A DNA stretch of 64,000 nt from Leptolyngbya sp. PLA1 (GCA_021405315.1 QWIH01000020.1:1-64000); one strand, 5' to 3'; numbered from the stretch's first letter, positions 1-9,061 are shown. Notes: a model not told the origin generated them from the letters alone. Numbers and translations are program-made.

Positions 1-2347
1 AGAAGGCGCCGTCGACGAGAGCCCGGATGGGAATGGCAAGGTCGGAGGTTCGGAGGCCGAGCTCGCGGCCCTGTCTGGTGAGACGGAGCCGCCATTCGCC
101 CTGCTGCTTGTTGAAGTTGGCGGGTGCGGGCGAGACGCTGGTGCCAAAGCCGTATTTGGCGCCGGCGAGGCCGTAGCACATGTCGGCGGCGCGGAGGACC
201 TTGGCGAGATCGGAGCCGGAGATCTCGACGTTGATGGTGTTTCCGCCGCGGATGCCCCCGCCGAAGATGGAGGCTTGGCTCGCGCCGCCCATGGCGTCGG
301 GCATGCCGTTCATGGCGCCCGTGAGGAGGACGCCGACGGGGATGACGCGTTGCGGGTCGTCGGAGATGGCGCCGGCGAACATGCCGCCGTCGAACGCGCC
401 GACGAAGAAGTTGCGGACGCCGACGGGGTCGTGGGGCGGCCCGCCCCAGGGGGACTGGATGGGGGGCAGGCTCTTGACGGCGTCGGGCGAGGAGAGGTTG
501 TCCGCGAGGTAGGCGCCCATCTTGGCATCGATGCCGTCGGCATAGGCGTTGAGCTGGGCCTGGGACTGACCGGGGGGGATGAGCATGCCGCCGAACACGA
601 GGTTCTGGTTGCCGGGTGGGAGGTAGTCCAGGGGCGGCATCAGCACGACCGAGCCGATGATGCTGGCGCCTGCGAGGGCGACAATGGCGAGAGGGCGGAG
701 CGACCAGCCACGCCAGCCCGTCATGAGCCAGAGGACGGCCCGGGCGAGCCCGGCGTTGAACTTCGCCAGCAGCCCGGTGAAGCCCCAGAGGGTTGAGAGA
801 CCCGAGGTTCGCCGCGCGCCGGAAGAAGCCCGGGCCACGATCGCCGCGGCGGAGGGAACGACGGTGATCGCGACGATGAGCGAGAGGGAGACGGAGACGG
901 CCATCGCGAGGCTGAGGTCGAAGAAGAGTTGGCCGACCTCCTCGCGGACGGTGAGGACGGGCGCGAAGACGACGACGGTGGTCAGCGTGCTGCCCAGGAT
1001 GGCCACCCACACCTCGCGGGCGCCCTGGTAGACGGCTTGGAGGGGCGAGTCCCCCATGGCGCGGCGACGGTCGATGTTCTCGAGGACGACGATGGCGTTG
1101 TCCACCACCATGCCGGTGGCGAAGGCCAGACCGGCGAGCGAGACGACGTTGATGGTGCGGCCCGCGGCGAGCATGACGAGGAACGTCGCGATGATGGAGA
1201 TGGGGATCGCGAGGCCGATGATCAGCGTGCTGCGAACGGATCGGAGGAAGAGGAGCAGGACGCAGATGGCGAGCCCGCCTCCCTTCCAGAGGTTGCCGAT
1301 GACGAGGTCGATGGCGCTCTGGATGTAGATCGTCTCGTCGTAGACCTGGCGGACGCGGAGGTGCTTTCCGACCTCGGGGTCGAGGCGGGGCAGGATGTCG
1401 GCACGAACCTCGTCGAGGCGGCCCCGGACGTCCTCCATGATGGACATGACGTTGCTGCCGCTCTGGCGGATGATGTTCATGGCCATGCAGGGCACGCCCA
1501 TGGAACGGACGAAACCTCTGGCGCGCTCGTGGCCCATGTCGACGGTGGCGATGTCGCTGACGTAGACCGGGCGTCCGCCCTCGTAGCTCACGACGGTATC
1601 GAGCACGTCCTGAGGGGTGCGGTACTGGCCCATGAGACGGACGCGGACGTCGCGCTTGCCCTCGGGGATGCTGCCCGCGGAAACGTTGCGGTTCTCGCCA
1701 CGGAGCGCGGCGTCGACATCGGCGTACGAGAGTTTGCGCTGCGCGAGGAGGACCGGGTCGACGAGGACTCGGACCTCACGCTCCCGCCCGCCGTAGATGT
1801 TGACCTCCGCCACCCCGTCGATGCGCTCGATGTAGGGCCTCACCTCCCGGTCGAAGGCGTCGTAGAGGGTGGTGATGTCAAAGCCGGGGTGCTCGGCGGC
1901 GTGGGCCGGGTCGAGGTCGATGATGATCCAGGCGATGGCGCTCTCGGCGGAGCCCTCGGCGCTCTTGATGATGGGCTCGTCGACCTCTTCGGGATAGGAG
2001 GGCACCTGCCTGAGCGCGTCGGAGACCTCCTGGAGGGCTCGGGTGAGGTCCGACCCGACGTAGAACTCCAGGGAGACCTCGCAGGCACCCTCGCGGCACG
2101 TGGTGTACATCGTGCGGAGGTTGCTGACGTTCTTGAGTCGCTTCTCCTGCTCCCGGGCGATCTCGTCAACGATCTCTTCCGGGCCTCGCCCGGGCCAGAG
2201 GGTGGTGACCGTGACCAGCGGGCGGTCCACGGTGGGCGTGAGTTGGATGGGGATCGCGCCGATGCCGATCAGCCCGAAGAGCAGGACGATCAGCACACAA
2301 ACGGAGATCGCGACCGGGCGGCCAATCGCGAAGCGAATGGGGTCCAT
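1..2347 (-). CDS. RND-family efflux permease (AcrB/MexB-like), 3' end cut by window edge
   Basis: Inner-membrane proton-driven multidrug or metal efflux pump of the resistance-nodulation-division family; it would work with a periplasmic adaptor and an outer-membrane channel, neither of which is in the window. About 782 codons are visible; the family is usually about 1000-1050 residues, so roughly the last quarter lies beyond position 1. The N-terminus (MDPIRFAIGRPVAISV) runs into the usual first membrane helix. A large periplasmic porter region follows, then the TM4 signature GMVVDNAIVVLENIDR near residue 410 and further membrane helices around residues 350-500. The ATG at 2345-2347 is preceded by a purine-rich GGAAAGGG. 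The gene is divergent from nuoH. Substrate cannot be told from sequence; the VVDNAIVV motif fits a hydrophobic/amphiphilic efflux pump better than a CusA-type metal pump (inference). Confidence 0.93.
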   Translation of the reverse strand, partial: MDPIRFAIGRPVAISVCVLIVLLFGLIGIGAIPIQLTPTVDRPLVTVTTLWPGRGPEEIVDEIAREQEKRLKNVSNLRTMYTTCREGACEVSLEFYVGSDLTRALQEVSDALRQVPSYPEEVDEPIIKSAEGSAESAIAWIIIDLDPAHAAEHPGFDITTLYDAFDREVRPYIERIDGVAEVNIYGGREREVRVLVDPVLLAQRKLSYADVDAALRGENRNVSAGSIPEGKRDVRVRLMGQYRTPQDVLDTVVSYEGGRPVYVSDIATVDMGHERARGFVRSMGVPCMAMNIIRQSGSNVMSIMEDVRGRLDEVRADILPRLDPEVGKHLRVRQVYDETIYIQSAIDLVIGNLWKGGGLAICVLLLFLRSVRSTLIIGLAIPISIIATFLVMLAAGRTINVVSLAGLAFATGMVVDNAIVVLENIDRRRAMGDSPLQAVYQGAREVWVAILGSTLTTVVVFAPVLTVREEVGQLFFDLSLAMAVSVSLSLIVAITVVPSAAAIVARASSGARRTSGLSTLWGFTGLLAKFNAGLARAVLWLMTGWRGWSLRPLAIVALAGASIIGSVVLMPPLDYLPPGNQNLVFGGMLIPPGQSQAQLNAYADGIDAKMGAYLADNLSSPDAVKSLPPIQSPWGGPPHDPVGVRNFFVGAFDGGMFAGAISDDPQRVIPVGVLLTGAMNGMPDAMGGASQASIFGGGIRGGNTINVEISGSDLAKVLRAADMCYGLAGAKYGFGTSVSPAPANFNKQQGEWRLRLTRQGRELGLRTSDLAIPIRALVDGAF

Positions 2348-2503
2348 CAGCAATGCCCTTTCCGGCTTCCCCGCCGGCACGCCCCGCGGTCGGGGCGGCG
2401 CGAAGCGTACGCCCGGAGGAAGGGTCGTTCACACCGGGGTCTTCACGGGATCGGGGCGGGCGGCTGGCACGTGCGGGCTCTGGCGGCGCCGTCCAGCCCT
2501 CCA

Positions 2504-2509
2504 TACACT
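2504..2509 (+). promoter_or_regulatory. -10-like TACACT for leaderless nuoH
   Basis: TACACT ends 6 nt before the nuoH ATG. A transcript starting about 7 nt after the hexamer would begin at the start codon. No Shine-Dalgarno is visible and no good -35. Confidence 0.45.
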
Positions 2510-2515
2510 CCGCCC

Positions 2516-3820
2516 ATGCCATCGTGGATCACTCCCCAGCTCGTCGTTTCCGTGGTCACCATCGTGCTGGTGGTGCACATCATCCTCCTGTGCGTCGCGT
2601 ACCTCGTGCAGGCGGAACGCAAGTTCTCCGCGTACATCCAGGACCGGATTGGCCCCAATCGGGTCGGGTTCGACTTCGGCCTGCCGGCGTTGAAGTTCCT
2701 GAGGGGGTGCCTCGGGTTCGGCCAGCCCCTGGCGGACGGCATCAAGTTCCTGCTCAAGGAGGACTTCACGCCAACACGCGTGGACAAGGTGCTCTTCTCG
2801 CTGGCTCCGATCATCGTGGTGGCGCCCGCGCTCATCGGCTTCGTGGTGATCCCCTGGGCGGGCAAGTGGAACGGCGACTTCTTCGGGATCCAGCTCTTTG
2901 AGGGCGTGGTTCACGTGGCGGGCGCCAACGTCGGAGTCGGGTTCATCTACCTCCTCGCGGTCGCGTCGCTGGGTGTGTACGGCGTGACGCTGGGCGGGTG
3001 GGCCTCCAACAACAAGTACTCGTTCCTGGGCGGGCTCCGCGCCTCCGCGCAGATGATCTCGTACGAGATCCCGATGGGCATGGCGCTGCTGGCGGCGCTG
3101 CTGGTGTACGGAACGGTCCTGCCCGATGCGATCCTGCAGAGGCAGTACGCGGACGGCTGGCTGGTCTTCAGCCAGCCCCTGGCGGCCCTCCTGTTCTTCA
3201 TCACCATCATGGCGGAGGGCAACCGGGCGCCGTTCGACAACGCGGAGTGCGAGCAGGAGCTGGTGGGCGGGTACCACACGGAGTATTCCTCCATGCGGTT
3301 TGCGCTCTACTTCCTCGCGGAGTACGCGCACATCGTGACGAGCTCGGCTCTGCTGGTGCTGCTCTTCTTCGGCGGGTACTCGCACCGCTTCCTCCCGTTC
3401 ATCCCCGAGTGGTCGCTGCTCTCGCCGGAGGCGGGCGGGTTCGTGGGCGTGCTCGCGAAGTTCGGCGTGTACCTCACCAAGGTGCTCCTCGTCGTGTGCT
3501 TCATGATCCTGGTTCGCTGGACGATCCCGCGGCTGCGCTACGACCAGATCATGATGATGGCCTGGCAGCTCATGATCCCCGTCGGGCTGGTGCTGGTGGT
3601 CGCGGTGGCGGTGATGGTGTACCTGGGCCTGTCGGGGCTGGTGCCGATGCTGCTGCTGAACGTGGGGCTCTTCGCGCTGATCTATACCGCGGCCCCTCTG
3701 ATCCCGAAGGGGACGTCGAACCGTCGGATCCCGATCTACGGCTCGCGGTTCAGCCCGATGCCCGGGGAAATCGTTCGGTCTCGGAGCAGCGACCCGCTGG
3801 CGCACGCGGACGCCCCGTGA
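2516..3820 (+). CDS. nuoH: NADH-quinone oxidoreductase subunit H (NuoH/ND1)
   Basis: Membrane subunit of respiratory complex I that forms the quinone-access channel between the peripheral arm and the proton-pumping arm. The 434 residues contain about eight to nine membrane helices and the family hallmarks: ERKFSAYIQDRIGPNRVG after helix 1, ASAQMISYEIPMGMALL in the middle, and the acidic loop AECEQELVGGYHTEYSSMRF followed by FLAEYAH, which lines the quinone cavity. The frame is open far upstream, but only because it mirrors the opposite-strand efflux gene; the ATG at 2516 begins the recognisable protein. No other nuo gene is nearby: the flanks are an RND pump and a secreted dockerin protein. 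NuoH normally sits inside a nuoA-N cluster, so its placement here is unusual. Confidence 0.95.
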   Translation: MPSWITPQLVVSVVTIVLVVHIILLCVAYLVQAERKFSAYIQDRIGPNRVGFDFGLPALKFLRGCLGFGQPLADGIKFLLKEDFTPTRVDKVLFSLAPIIVVAPALIGFVVIPWAGKWNGDFFGIQLFEGVVHVAGANVGVGFIYLLAVASLGVYGVTLGGWASNNKYSFLGGLRASAQMISYEIPMGMALLAALLVYGTVLPDAILQRQYADGWLVFSQPLAALLFFITIMAEGNRAPFDNAECEQELVGGYHTEYSSMRFALYFLAEYAHIVTSSALLVLLFFGGYSHRFLPFIPEWSLLSPEAGGFVGVLAKFGVYLTKVLLVVCFMILVRWTIPRLRYDQIMMMAWQLMIPVGLVLVVAVAVMVYLGLSGLVPMLLLNVGLFALIYTAAPLIPKGTSNRRIPIYGSRFSPMPGEIVRSRSSDPLAHADAP

Positions 3821-3829
3821 TCGCGGTGC

Positions 3830-5446
3830 TCATCGAGGGGTGAGGAGATCCGACCGCTCCCAGGAGCGGAGGGCCTGCACCACGAACTCGCGGTCGACGG
3901 CGTTGGCCGTGCCGCTGCGATCAACGTCGGCGGGGGCGGCCTCCCAGGCGTAGAGGTCGTCGACGCCCACACTGCCGTCATCATTGATGTCCTCGCTGGA
4001 GCGGGCGGGTCGGGCGAGCGGATCGCCCACGACCATCTGCTGCCAGGAGAGCGCGGGGATGGCAGTCCAGGCGGCCTCGGCCCAGGACAGGTTGCCCCGG
4101 ATGAAGTTCGAGGCGAGGAATCGGTTGTCGGGAACGGCGTCGGCGAGGGGCTCCCAGACGTTGCCCACGCCGAAGGTGCCGCCGGAGGCGATGAAGTGCG
4201 CGACCTGCTGCTGGGTTGCGAACTCGAGCTGTCCCAGCCCGCCGAAGTCGCGGCAGTTGTAGCTCTCGATGGTGTTGATGATGGCGCCGTCGGGGTAGTT
4301 GTACGAGGCGGCGAAGTCGGTTCGGCGGGGGTTGCCCGCGGGGTCGCGGGGCACTCCGGAGTGGTTCGCGCCGTAGGTGGCGACGAGCGCGAGCGGGCTG
4401 GTGAGCATCACGCCGTCGCCCGGGAACCAGGCGAGCCGGGGCCCGATGAAGAACTGGTTTCCCCCCGCCAGGCCGTTGTACCGGGCGAACCCGGACGCGA
4501 AGCGGGTGTCGGCGTTGAAGGCGTCGCGGGTGACCTCGTAGTCGTCGGCGTCGCGCATCTGGGCGAAGGCGGTGTTCACGTTGTCGAACTCGCTGTTGGC
4601 TGCGGCATCGGCGACGCCGTTCGCCCCGCTTTCGTCGAACATGGCGGCGTCCGTGTCCACGTTGTAGTAGACGCGGGAGGCCCGTGCGAGGGCGCCCTCG
4701 ATGTCCGCCAGCGCGTAGCCATCGAGGCGGCTGACGACGTAGAGGTCGCCCGGCGCAAGGCGGGTGGCGCTCCCGGCGGCACCGAAGGGGACCCACATGG
4801 GGCCGAGCCCGGCGTTGGTGTACTGCTTCTGCACCTGGATGTTGGTCTGGGGGAGGGAGGTGATCGGGGTCGCGGACTTCCAGTAGGGGTTGAGGATCGC
4901 GCCGTCGGCCTTGCTGTCCGCGGCGCCGCCGGCCTCGCCCGTCGAGAGGTTCTGCCACAGGAGCACGAGCTCGGTGTCCACGCTGGCGCAGGTCGCGTCG
5001 TTGGCGCTGTACTCGTTCACGAGGTTGGTGGGGTTGTCGCCGGCGGTCGGGAAGTCCGAGTCCTGCACGCGGTGCGGGAGGCCCTTGGTCGTGACGAGGC
5101 ACCGCACACGTCCGAGGAGCTGGTTCGCCGTGAGGTGCACACGGATGGGATCGCGGAGGCGGGTCACGAAATCGGCGAAGGCGATATTGCCCGGCGCGGT
5201 GACAGCGGCGCCGGTGGAGGCCAGGTCCAGGAGGCGGACGCCGCGCCGGAAGCCGGTCTTGCCCCCCACGCCGCCAGGCACTCGCTTGGAGCCCGCGTAG
5301 ATCTCCGCGGTGCGGAGTGAGTCCGCGATACGGCTGTCGTAGATGACCAGCACCTCATCCGGGCGGAGCTGTCCGAGGGCTGTGTGCGTGAAACCGGCGG
5401 CGAGACCCGCCGCCAACGCCAGTTGTGTCCATCGCGTCAAACGCAT
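3830..5446 (-). CDS. TIGR03790-type secreted protein with dockerin-like C-terminus
   Basis: Predicted exported protein of 538 residues and unknown activity. It has a signal peptide (RLTRWTQLALAAGLAAG ... ALGQ) and then an N-terminal segment (LRPDEVLVIYDSRIADS, then AEIYAGSKRVP) that resembles the TIGR03790 family, which occurs mainly in bacteria with exosortase-type sorting. The C-terminus carries two calcium-binding-like loops (DINDDGSVGVDDLYAW and DVDRSGTANAVDREFV), the dockerin-like tail seen on many planctomycete exoproteins. The ATG at 5444-5446 is preferred over upstream in-frame codons because it gives a clean signal peptide and has GGAG upstream. It ends 9 bp from nuoH in convergent orientation. 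Family assignment is from recalled pattern; no catalytic residues are evident. Confidence 0.75.
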   Translation of the reverse strand: MRLTRWTQLALAAGLAAGFTHTALGQLRPDEVLVIYDSRIADSLRTAEIYAGSKRVPGGVGGKTGFRRGVRLLDLASTGAAVTAPGNIAFADFVTRLRDPIRVHLTANQLLGRVRCLVTTKGLPHRVQDSDFPTAGDNPTNLVNEYSANDATCASVDTELVLLWQNLSTGEAGGAADSKADGAILNPYWKSATPITSLPQTNIQVQKQYTNAGLGPMWVPFGAAGSATRLAPGDLYVVSRLDGYALADIEGALARASRVYYNVDTDAAMFDESGANGVADAAANSEFDNVNTAFAQMRDADDYEVTRDAFNADTRFASGFARYNGLAGGNQFFIGPRLAWFPGDGVMLTSPLALVATYGANHSGVPRDPAGNPRRTDFAASYNYPDGAIINTIESYNCRDFGGLGQLEFATQQQVAHFIASGGTFGVGNVWEPLADAVPDNRFLASNFIRGNLSWAEAAWTAIPALSWQQMVVGDPLARPARSSEDINDDGSVGVDDLYAWEAAPADVDRSGTANAVDREFVVQALRSWERSDLLTPR

Positions 5447-5548
5447 TCGCGAGACTCTCCATGCCTGCCCCGCCTTCAATCTACCCGACGCGGGGAGAAT
5501 CTCCAAATCGATCGGAGCGCGTGCGTCCGAGGGTGAGGCGGGGGTCGA

Positions 5549-5554
5549 TATGAT
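5549..5554 (+). promoter_or_regulatory. -10-like TATGAT for leaderless YggU gene
   Basis: TATGAT, close to the sigma-70 consensus, ends 5 nt before the GTG start at 5560. No Shine-Dalgarno is present. Confidence 0.45.
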
Positions 5555-5559
5555 CGCGC

Positions 5560-5877
5560 GTGGCAAGCCGGCCAATCGTTGAACCCGACCAGTCACCGTC
5601 CGATACGCGTGTGATCGCGTGCCGGATCTGGCTGAAGGTGGTACCGGGCAGCCGGAGGACGGAGGTCGCCGGGCCGTTGGGGGACCGTCTGAAGGTTCGC
5701 GTGGCGGCGCCGCCCGAGGACGGCAAGGCGAACCGGGCGGTCTGCGAGACGCTGGCCGCGGCGCTGGGGCTGCGAGACCGCGACGTGACGGTCATTGCTG
5801 GGCACAGTTCGGCGGAGAAGACCGCGCGTGCGGTGGGGATCGACCACGTGGCGGCGGCGGCTCGCCTGGGGCTGTGA
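5560..5877 (+). CDS. yggU: YggU/DUF167 family protein
   Basis: Small protein of 105 residues belonging to the widespread DUF167 (YggU) family, whose function is not established. The family core is clear: [18 protein letters not shown] at the start, [17 protein letters not shown] in the middle (the PPxxGKAN motif is diagnostic) and [18 protein letters not shown] near the end. The start is a GTG at 5560. The 20 residues before the core look unstructured, and a later GTG (IACRIW region) is a possible alternative start. It is followed by a convergent nucleoside transporter gene 18 bp downstream. Length fits the family (about 95-110 residues). Confidence 0.88.
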   Translation: MASRPIVEPDQSPSDTRVIACRIWLKVVPGSRRTEVAGPLGDRLKVRVAAPPEDGKANRAVCETLAAALGLRDRDVTVIAGHSSAEKTARAVGIDHVAAAARLGL

Positions 5878-5895
5878 GGATCCAGCTGTGAGGCT

Positions 5896-7137
5896 CTAGC
5901 GGATCAGGACGCCGGCGATCGACGCGGTCATCCAGCAGGCGAGGGCGCCGCCCAACATCGCACGGGGCGCGATGCGGACGAAGTCGACGCGTCGCTCGGG
6001 CGCGACGGCGGAGAGCCCGCCGATCTGGATCGCGAGCGAGGGCAGGTTCGCGAAGCCGCAGAGCGCGTAGGCCGCGATCTGGCAGGCGCGGGGGGACATG
6101 GTGCCCTTCTGAGCGTGCTCGCTCAGGTCGACGTAGGCGACGAACTCCGTGGCGATGACCTGGGTTCCCATGAGGCCTCCGGCGGCGCGGGCGTCGTCCC
6201 ATTCGAACCCCATGCACCACGCGAGCGGCCTGAGGCACCACCCCAGAACCGATTGGAAGTTGACGTCGGGCCCGAGCAGGGAAAGTGGCCAGTTCAGCAT
6301 CGCGATGAGCGCCACGAACGCGGCGAGCATCGCCGCGACGTTGAGGGCGAGTTTCAGGCCGTCGGTGGCGCCGCTCGCGGCGGCGTCGAGCACGTTGACA
6401 CTTCCGCGGTCGTCCTGCCAGAGTGACTTCAGGCCCTCGTCGCGGGGGGACTCGGTCTCCGGCAGCATGAGCTTGGCCATGACCAGCCCGGCGGGCGCGG
6501 ACATGACGGAGGCGGTGAGCAGGTGCTTGGCGAAGAGCACTCGCGATTCGATGGACTCGCCCCCGAGCATGGTGACGTAGGCCGCCATCACGCTCCCCGC
6601 GATGGTCGCGAAGCCACCGGTCATGACGGCCATGATCTGGGAGCGGGTCATGGTGGGGATGTATGGCTTCACGGTCAGGGGCGCCTCGGTCTGGCCGAAG
6701 AAGATGTTGGCAGCGGCGGAGGTGGCCTCTGCGCCGGTGATGCCGAGAGTCCGGCGAAGGACCCACGCCAGCCCGGCGACGAGCACCTGCATGACGCGAA
6801 GGTGGTAGAGCACGGCCATGAGCGCCGCGAAGAAGATGATGACCGGCAGCACGCGGATCACGAAGATGAAGCCCCAGGGCCCGGAGGCATCGGCGGTGCT
6901 CCCGAAGAGGAACCTCGTTCCCTCATCCGCGAAGCCGATGACGCGGGTGAATCCGCGGGCGACGAGATCGATGGCTTCCACGGTGCCGGGGACGCGGAGG
7001 CAGACGAGCGCGACGACGATCTGCAGGATGAGGCCGCCCAGCACGACGCGGAGGTTGACACGGCGCCGATCGGTGGAGAGGAGATAGCCCATGAGCACGA
7101 AGAGACCGACGGCCAGGAGCCCTCTGTAATCCGCCAT
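5896..7137 (-). CDS. Concentrative nucleoside transporter (CNT/NupC family)
   Basis: Inner-membrane symporter that imports nucleosides with H+ or Na+. Its 413 residues are strongly hydrophobic with about ten membrane helices. CNT features include the N-terminal gate region, FGQTEAPLTVKPYIPTMTRS (the conserved G-Q-(S/T)-E-A-P nucleoside-binding motif) near residue 150, and GLMGTQVIATEFVAYVDL later, matching the second substrate motif with E-F-V-A-Y. Size and motif order match NupC. It is divergent from a uridine-kinase-like gene with only 36 bp between start codons, suggesting joint use in nucleoside salvage. It probably starts as a leaderless message (see 7144-7149). Confidence 0.93.
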   Translation of the reverse strand: MADYRGLLAVGLFVLMGYLLSTDRRRVNLRVVLGGLILQIVVALVCLRVPGTVEAIDLVARGFTRVIGFADEGTRFLFGSTADASGPWGFIFVIRVLPVIIFFAALMAVLYHLRVMQVLVAGLAWVLRRTLGITGAEATSAAANIFFGQTEAPLTVKPYIPTMTRSQIMAVMTGGFATIAGSVMAAYVTMLGGESIESRVLFAKHLLTASVMSAPAGLVMAKLMLPETESPRDEGLKSLWQDDRGSVNVLDAAASGATDGLKLALNVAAMLAAFVALIAMLNWPLSLLGPDVNFQSVLGWCLRPLAWCMGFEWDDARAAGGLMGTQVIATEFVAYVDLSEHAQKGTMSPRACQIAAYALCGFANLPSLAIQIGGLSAVAPERRVDFVRIAPRAMLGGALACWMTASIAGVLIR

Positions 7138-7143
7138 GCGTGG

Positions 7144-7168
7144 AGCATACCGGGGCGGGCACTACAGT
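7144..7168. promoter_or_regulatory. Back-to-back -10 elements for two divergent leaderless genes
   Basis: On the minus strand TATGCT (7149 to 7144) ends 6 nt before the transporter ATG at 7137. On the plus strand TACAGT (7163-7168) ends 5 nt before the kinase ATG at 7174. The whole intergenic space is 36 bp, so the two promoters overlap in their upstream regions and are unlikely to be fired at once. Confidence 0.5.
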
Positions 7169-7173
7169 GGGTG

Positions 7174-7836
7174 ATGCGAGGCGGACCGTGCGGGACAGAG
7201 GGGACCGGGAGCGGGGCGGCGCCCGTGGTCGTCTCGTGGGAGGACGCGCCGGGGACCATCGCCTCGCTCATCGCGGTGCGACCGGGCGGTCCCCTCGTGA
7301 TCGGCGTCGGCGGGCCGGTGGGCGCGGGAAAGTCGGCCCTCGCGGCACGAATCGGCGGGTGCGTGCTGGCGACCGACGACTACCTCCCGGACTATGACCT
7401 GGTGGCGTACGACCAGCGGGACCTGCCGGAGAGCGCGGACTTCGACCGGCTGTCGCGCGACCTCGCCTCGCTGCGTGCAGGAAGGCCGACGCGTGTGCCG
7501 GTCTGGTCGTTCCGGACGCATCGGCGGGAGGGAGAGCGGGAGGTGGTCCCCCCCGACGCCGGCCGAGGCGTCATCATCGTCGAGGGCATCCACGCGCTGC
7601 ATCGCCGGGTGCGCCGGGTCCTGGACCTCGCGGTGTTCGTCGCGGCGGGCCGGGACGTGCGGTGGGAGCGGTGGGCGCACCTGGAGCGAACCGGGGCCCG
7701 GGGGTGGGGAGAGGCCGTCGCGCGGGAGTACTTCGAGCGCGTGGCGGAGCCCACCTTCGCGGCGTTTCACGCGGAGTACCTTGCCTCGGCGCACGTGGTG
7801 GTGCGGAACGAGACCGGGAGGCCCGGGGTCGGCTAG
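7174..7836 (+). CDS. Uridine kinase-like P-loop kinase
   Basis: Predicted cytoplasmic nucleoside or small-molecule kinase of the uridine kinase/phosphoribulokinase family, 220 residues. The P-loop is VGGPVGAGKSALA near residue 48. Next comes ATDDYLPDYD, equivalent to the substrate-binding aspartate region (STDDFY in uridine kinases), then VPVWSFRTHRR (family: P-Y-D-F-x-x-H-R) and VIIVEGIHALH, the Walker-B-like strand. Either the ATG at 7174 or the GTG directly before it could start translation. The divergent nucleoside permease supports uridine/cytidine phosphorylation during salvage (inference). Its stop codon overlaps that of the next, convergent gene through a shared CTAG. Confidence 0.82.
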   Translation: MRGGPCGTEGTGSGAAPVVVSWEDAPGTIASLIAVRPGGPLVIGVGGPVGAGKSALAARIGGCVLATDDYLPDYDLVAYDQRDLPESADFDRLSRDLASLRAGRPTRVPVWSFRTHRREGEREVVPPDAGRGVIIVEGIHALHRRVRRVLDLAVFVAAGRDVRWERWAHLERTGARGWGEAVAREYFERVAEPTFAAFHAEYLASAHVVVRNETGRPGVG

Positions 7837-8948
7837 CGGGAGAAGTCGCCGTCGCTGAGCCTGTCCCACTCGTCCGGCCCGGGCGATGGCTGGGGGAGGT
7901 GCCGATGGTGCGTCTTGATGACGCGATCGAGCTGCGCGCCGAAGGCATCGCCCAGGACGCGGAGGATCCCGGTCGCCTTCTCGTCGAAGGGTGTGCGGCG
8001 GTCGCGGAAGAAGACCATGACCGCGAGGCACTCGCCGTCCTTGCGGCACGAGAGCGCCGCCATGGTCGAGTCGCCGAGCCAGTCGGTCTCGCGCCCCAGG
8101 GCCTGGCAGATCTCGGCGAAGTTGCGCATGACGCTCACGCCCTCGCGGTCCGCGAAGGCTGGGGCCGCCACGTCCGCGAGGTGGTCCAGCAGCGTCTCGG
8201 CGGCGTCCTTCGAGCAGTCGTAGTTGATGTACGCGCCGAGGGAGTAGTCGCCCGTGGTGCCGGGGAGGAAGATCGCGGCGTTGAGCGGGCCCACGCGACG
8301 GAGCACCAGTTCCAGGGCTGTCCGCAGCAGGCTCTCGAGGTCGAGTTCCTGGCGGAAGATCGCGTTGACCTCGCTGACGAGCGCCACGTCGCGCATGCGC
8401 GATGCGAGCTCGCGGTACGAGCCAGACATGTCGGCGCACAGCGAGCCCATCTGCCTGATCAACTCCTGGCGCGAGCGGGAAACCTCGCGGTAGGCGTCCC
8501 GGACGCGGCGGAGGCGGCGTTCCAGCCGAGCCTCCGCGGCCCGGTGCGCCTCAGAGCCCTTCCGGGCGGCTGAGACGCGAGCGGCGATGTCCTCCGTCGG
8601 AGCGACCACATCGCGGGCGCCACGGCGGACCGCATCGAGCACGAACTCACGATCGGCGTCGGCACGCAGAACGAGCGCCGGCAGCGCGGGGTGGAGTCGG
8701 AGGAGTTCGTCGAGGAGGGCCAGCCCGGCCTTGGCACATCGGCCGTCGGCGTCGACCACCGCGGCGTCCCAGGGGCCGGCCTGCGCCTGGCACACGCTCG
8801 AGGCCTCCTGCACGTCGCAGACGGGGCGGAGGCGGGCGGCGGTGGCGGCTCGCACCGCCTGCCTGGGGCTCAGGATGAGCACGCGGGGCCTCACGAGCGC
8901 CTCCGCGGGCGCGAGATCAGCGGCGTTGTCGTGAGCACGTCGAGCCAC
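7833..8948 (-). CDS. Pseudo-receiver plus GAF domain protein
   Basis: Cytoplasmic signalling-type protein of 371 residues. Residues about 20-135 have the length and strand pattern of a response-regulator receiver domain (PRVLILSPRQ ... AAVVDADG ... ALVLRAD ... ARDVVAPTED). The aspartate in the third strand is kept, but the acidic pair after strand 1, the Thr/Ser of strand 4 and the Lys of strand 5 are replaced (SP, R, A), so phosphotransfer is doubtful. An Arg-rich helix (about 145-180) leads into a GAF-like domain (about 195-350: LVSEVNAIFRQELDLESLL, then FLPGTTGDYSLGAYINYDC). No output domain is visible. The start is GTG at 8948; other in-frame GTGs are possible. Confidence 0.7.
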   Translation of the reverse strand: MARRAHDNAADLAPAEALVRPRVLILSPRQAVRAATAARLRPVCDVQEASSVCQAQAGPWDAAVVDADGRCAKAGLALLDELLRLHPALPALVLRADADREFVLDAVRRGARDVVAPTEDIAARVSAARKGSEAHRAAEARLERRLRRVRDAYREVSRSRQELIRQMGSLCADMSGSYRELASRMRDVALVSEVNAIFRQELDLESLLRTALELVLRRVGPLNAAIFLPGTTGDYSLGAYINYDCSKDAAETLLDHLADVAAPAFADREGVSVMRNFAEICQALGRETDWLGDSTMAALSCRKDGECLAVMVFFRDRRTPFDEKATGILRVLGDAFGAQLDRVIKTHHRHLPQPSPGPDEWDRLSDGDFSR

Positions 8949-9061
8949 GAGAGGGTCATCGTCGAGCCCAGTGCCCCGGTTCAGCGCTTGCGGCGCGAAT
9001 CCGCGCGTTATCCGCCCTGGGTTGGCTTGGGGGAACCGCTCGCAGGTCTTTCCCCGGCGCT

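Noticed and set aside
929..2515. Long upstream extension of the nuoH reading frame
   Set aside because: It is the mirror of the efflux-pump gene on the other strand and is full of His/Asp/Gly/Val-rich sequence; NuoH homology begins only at 2516.
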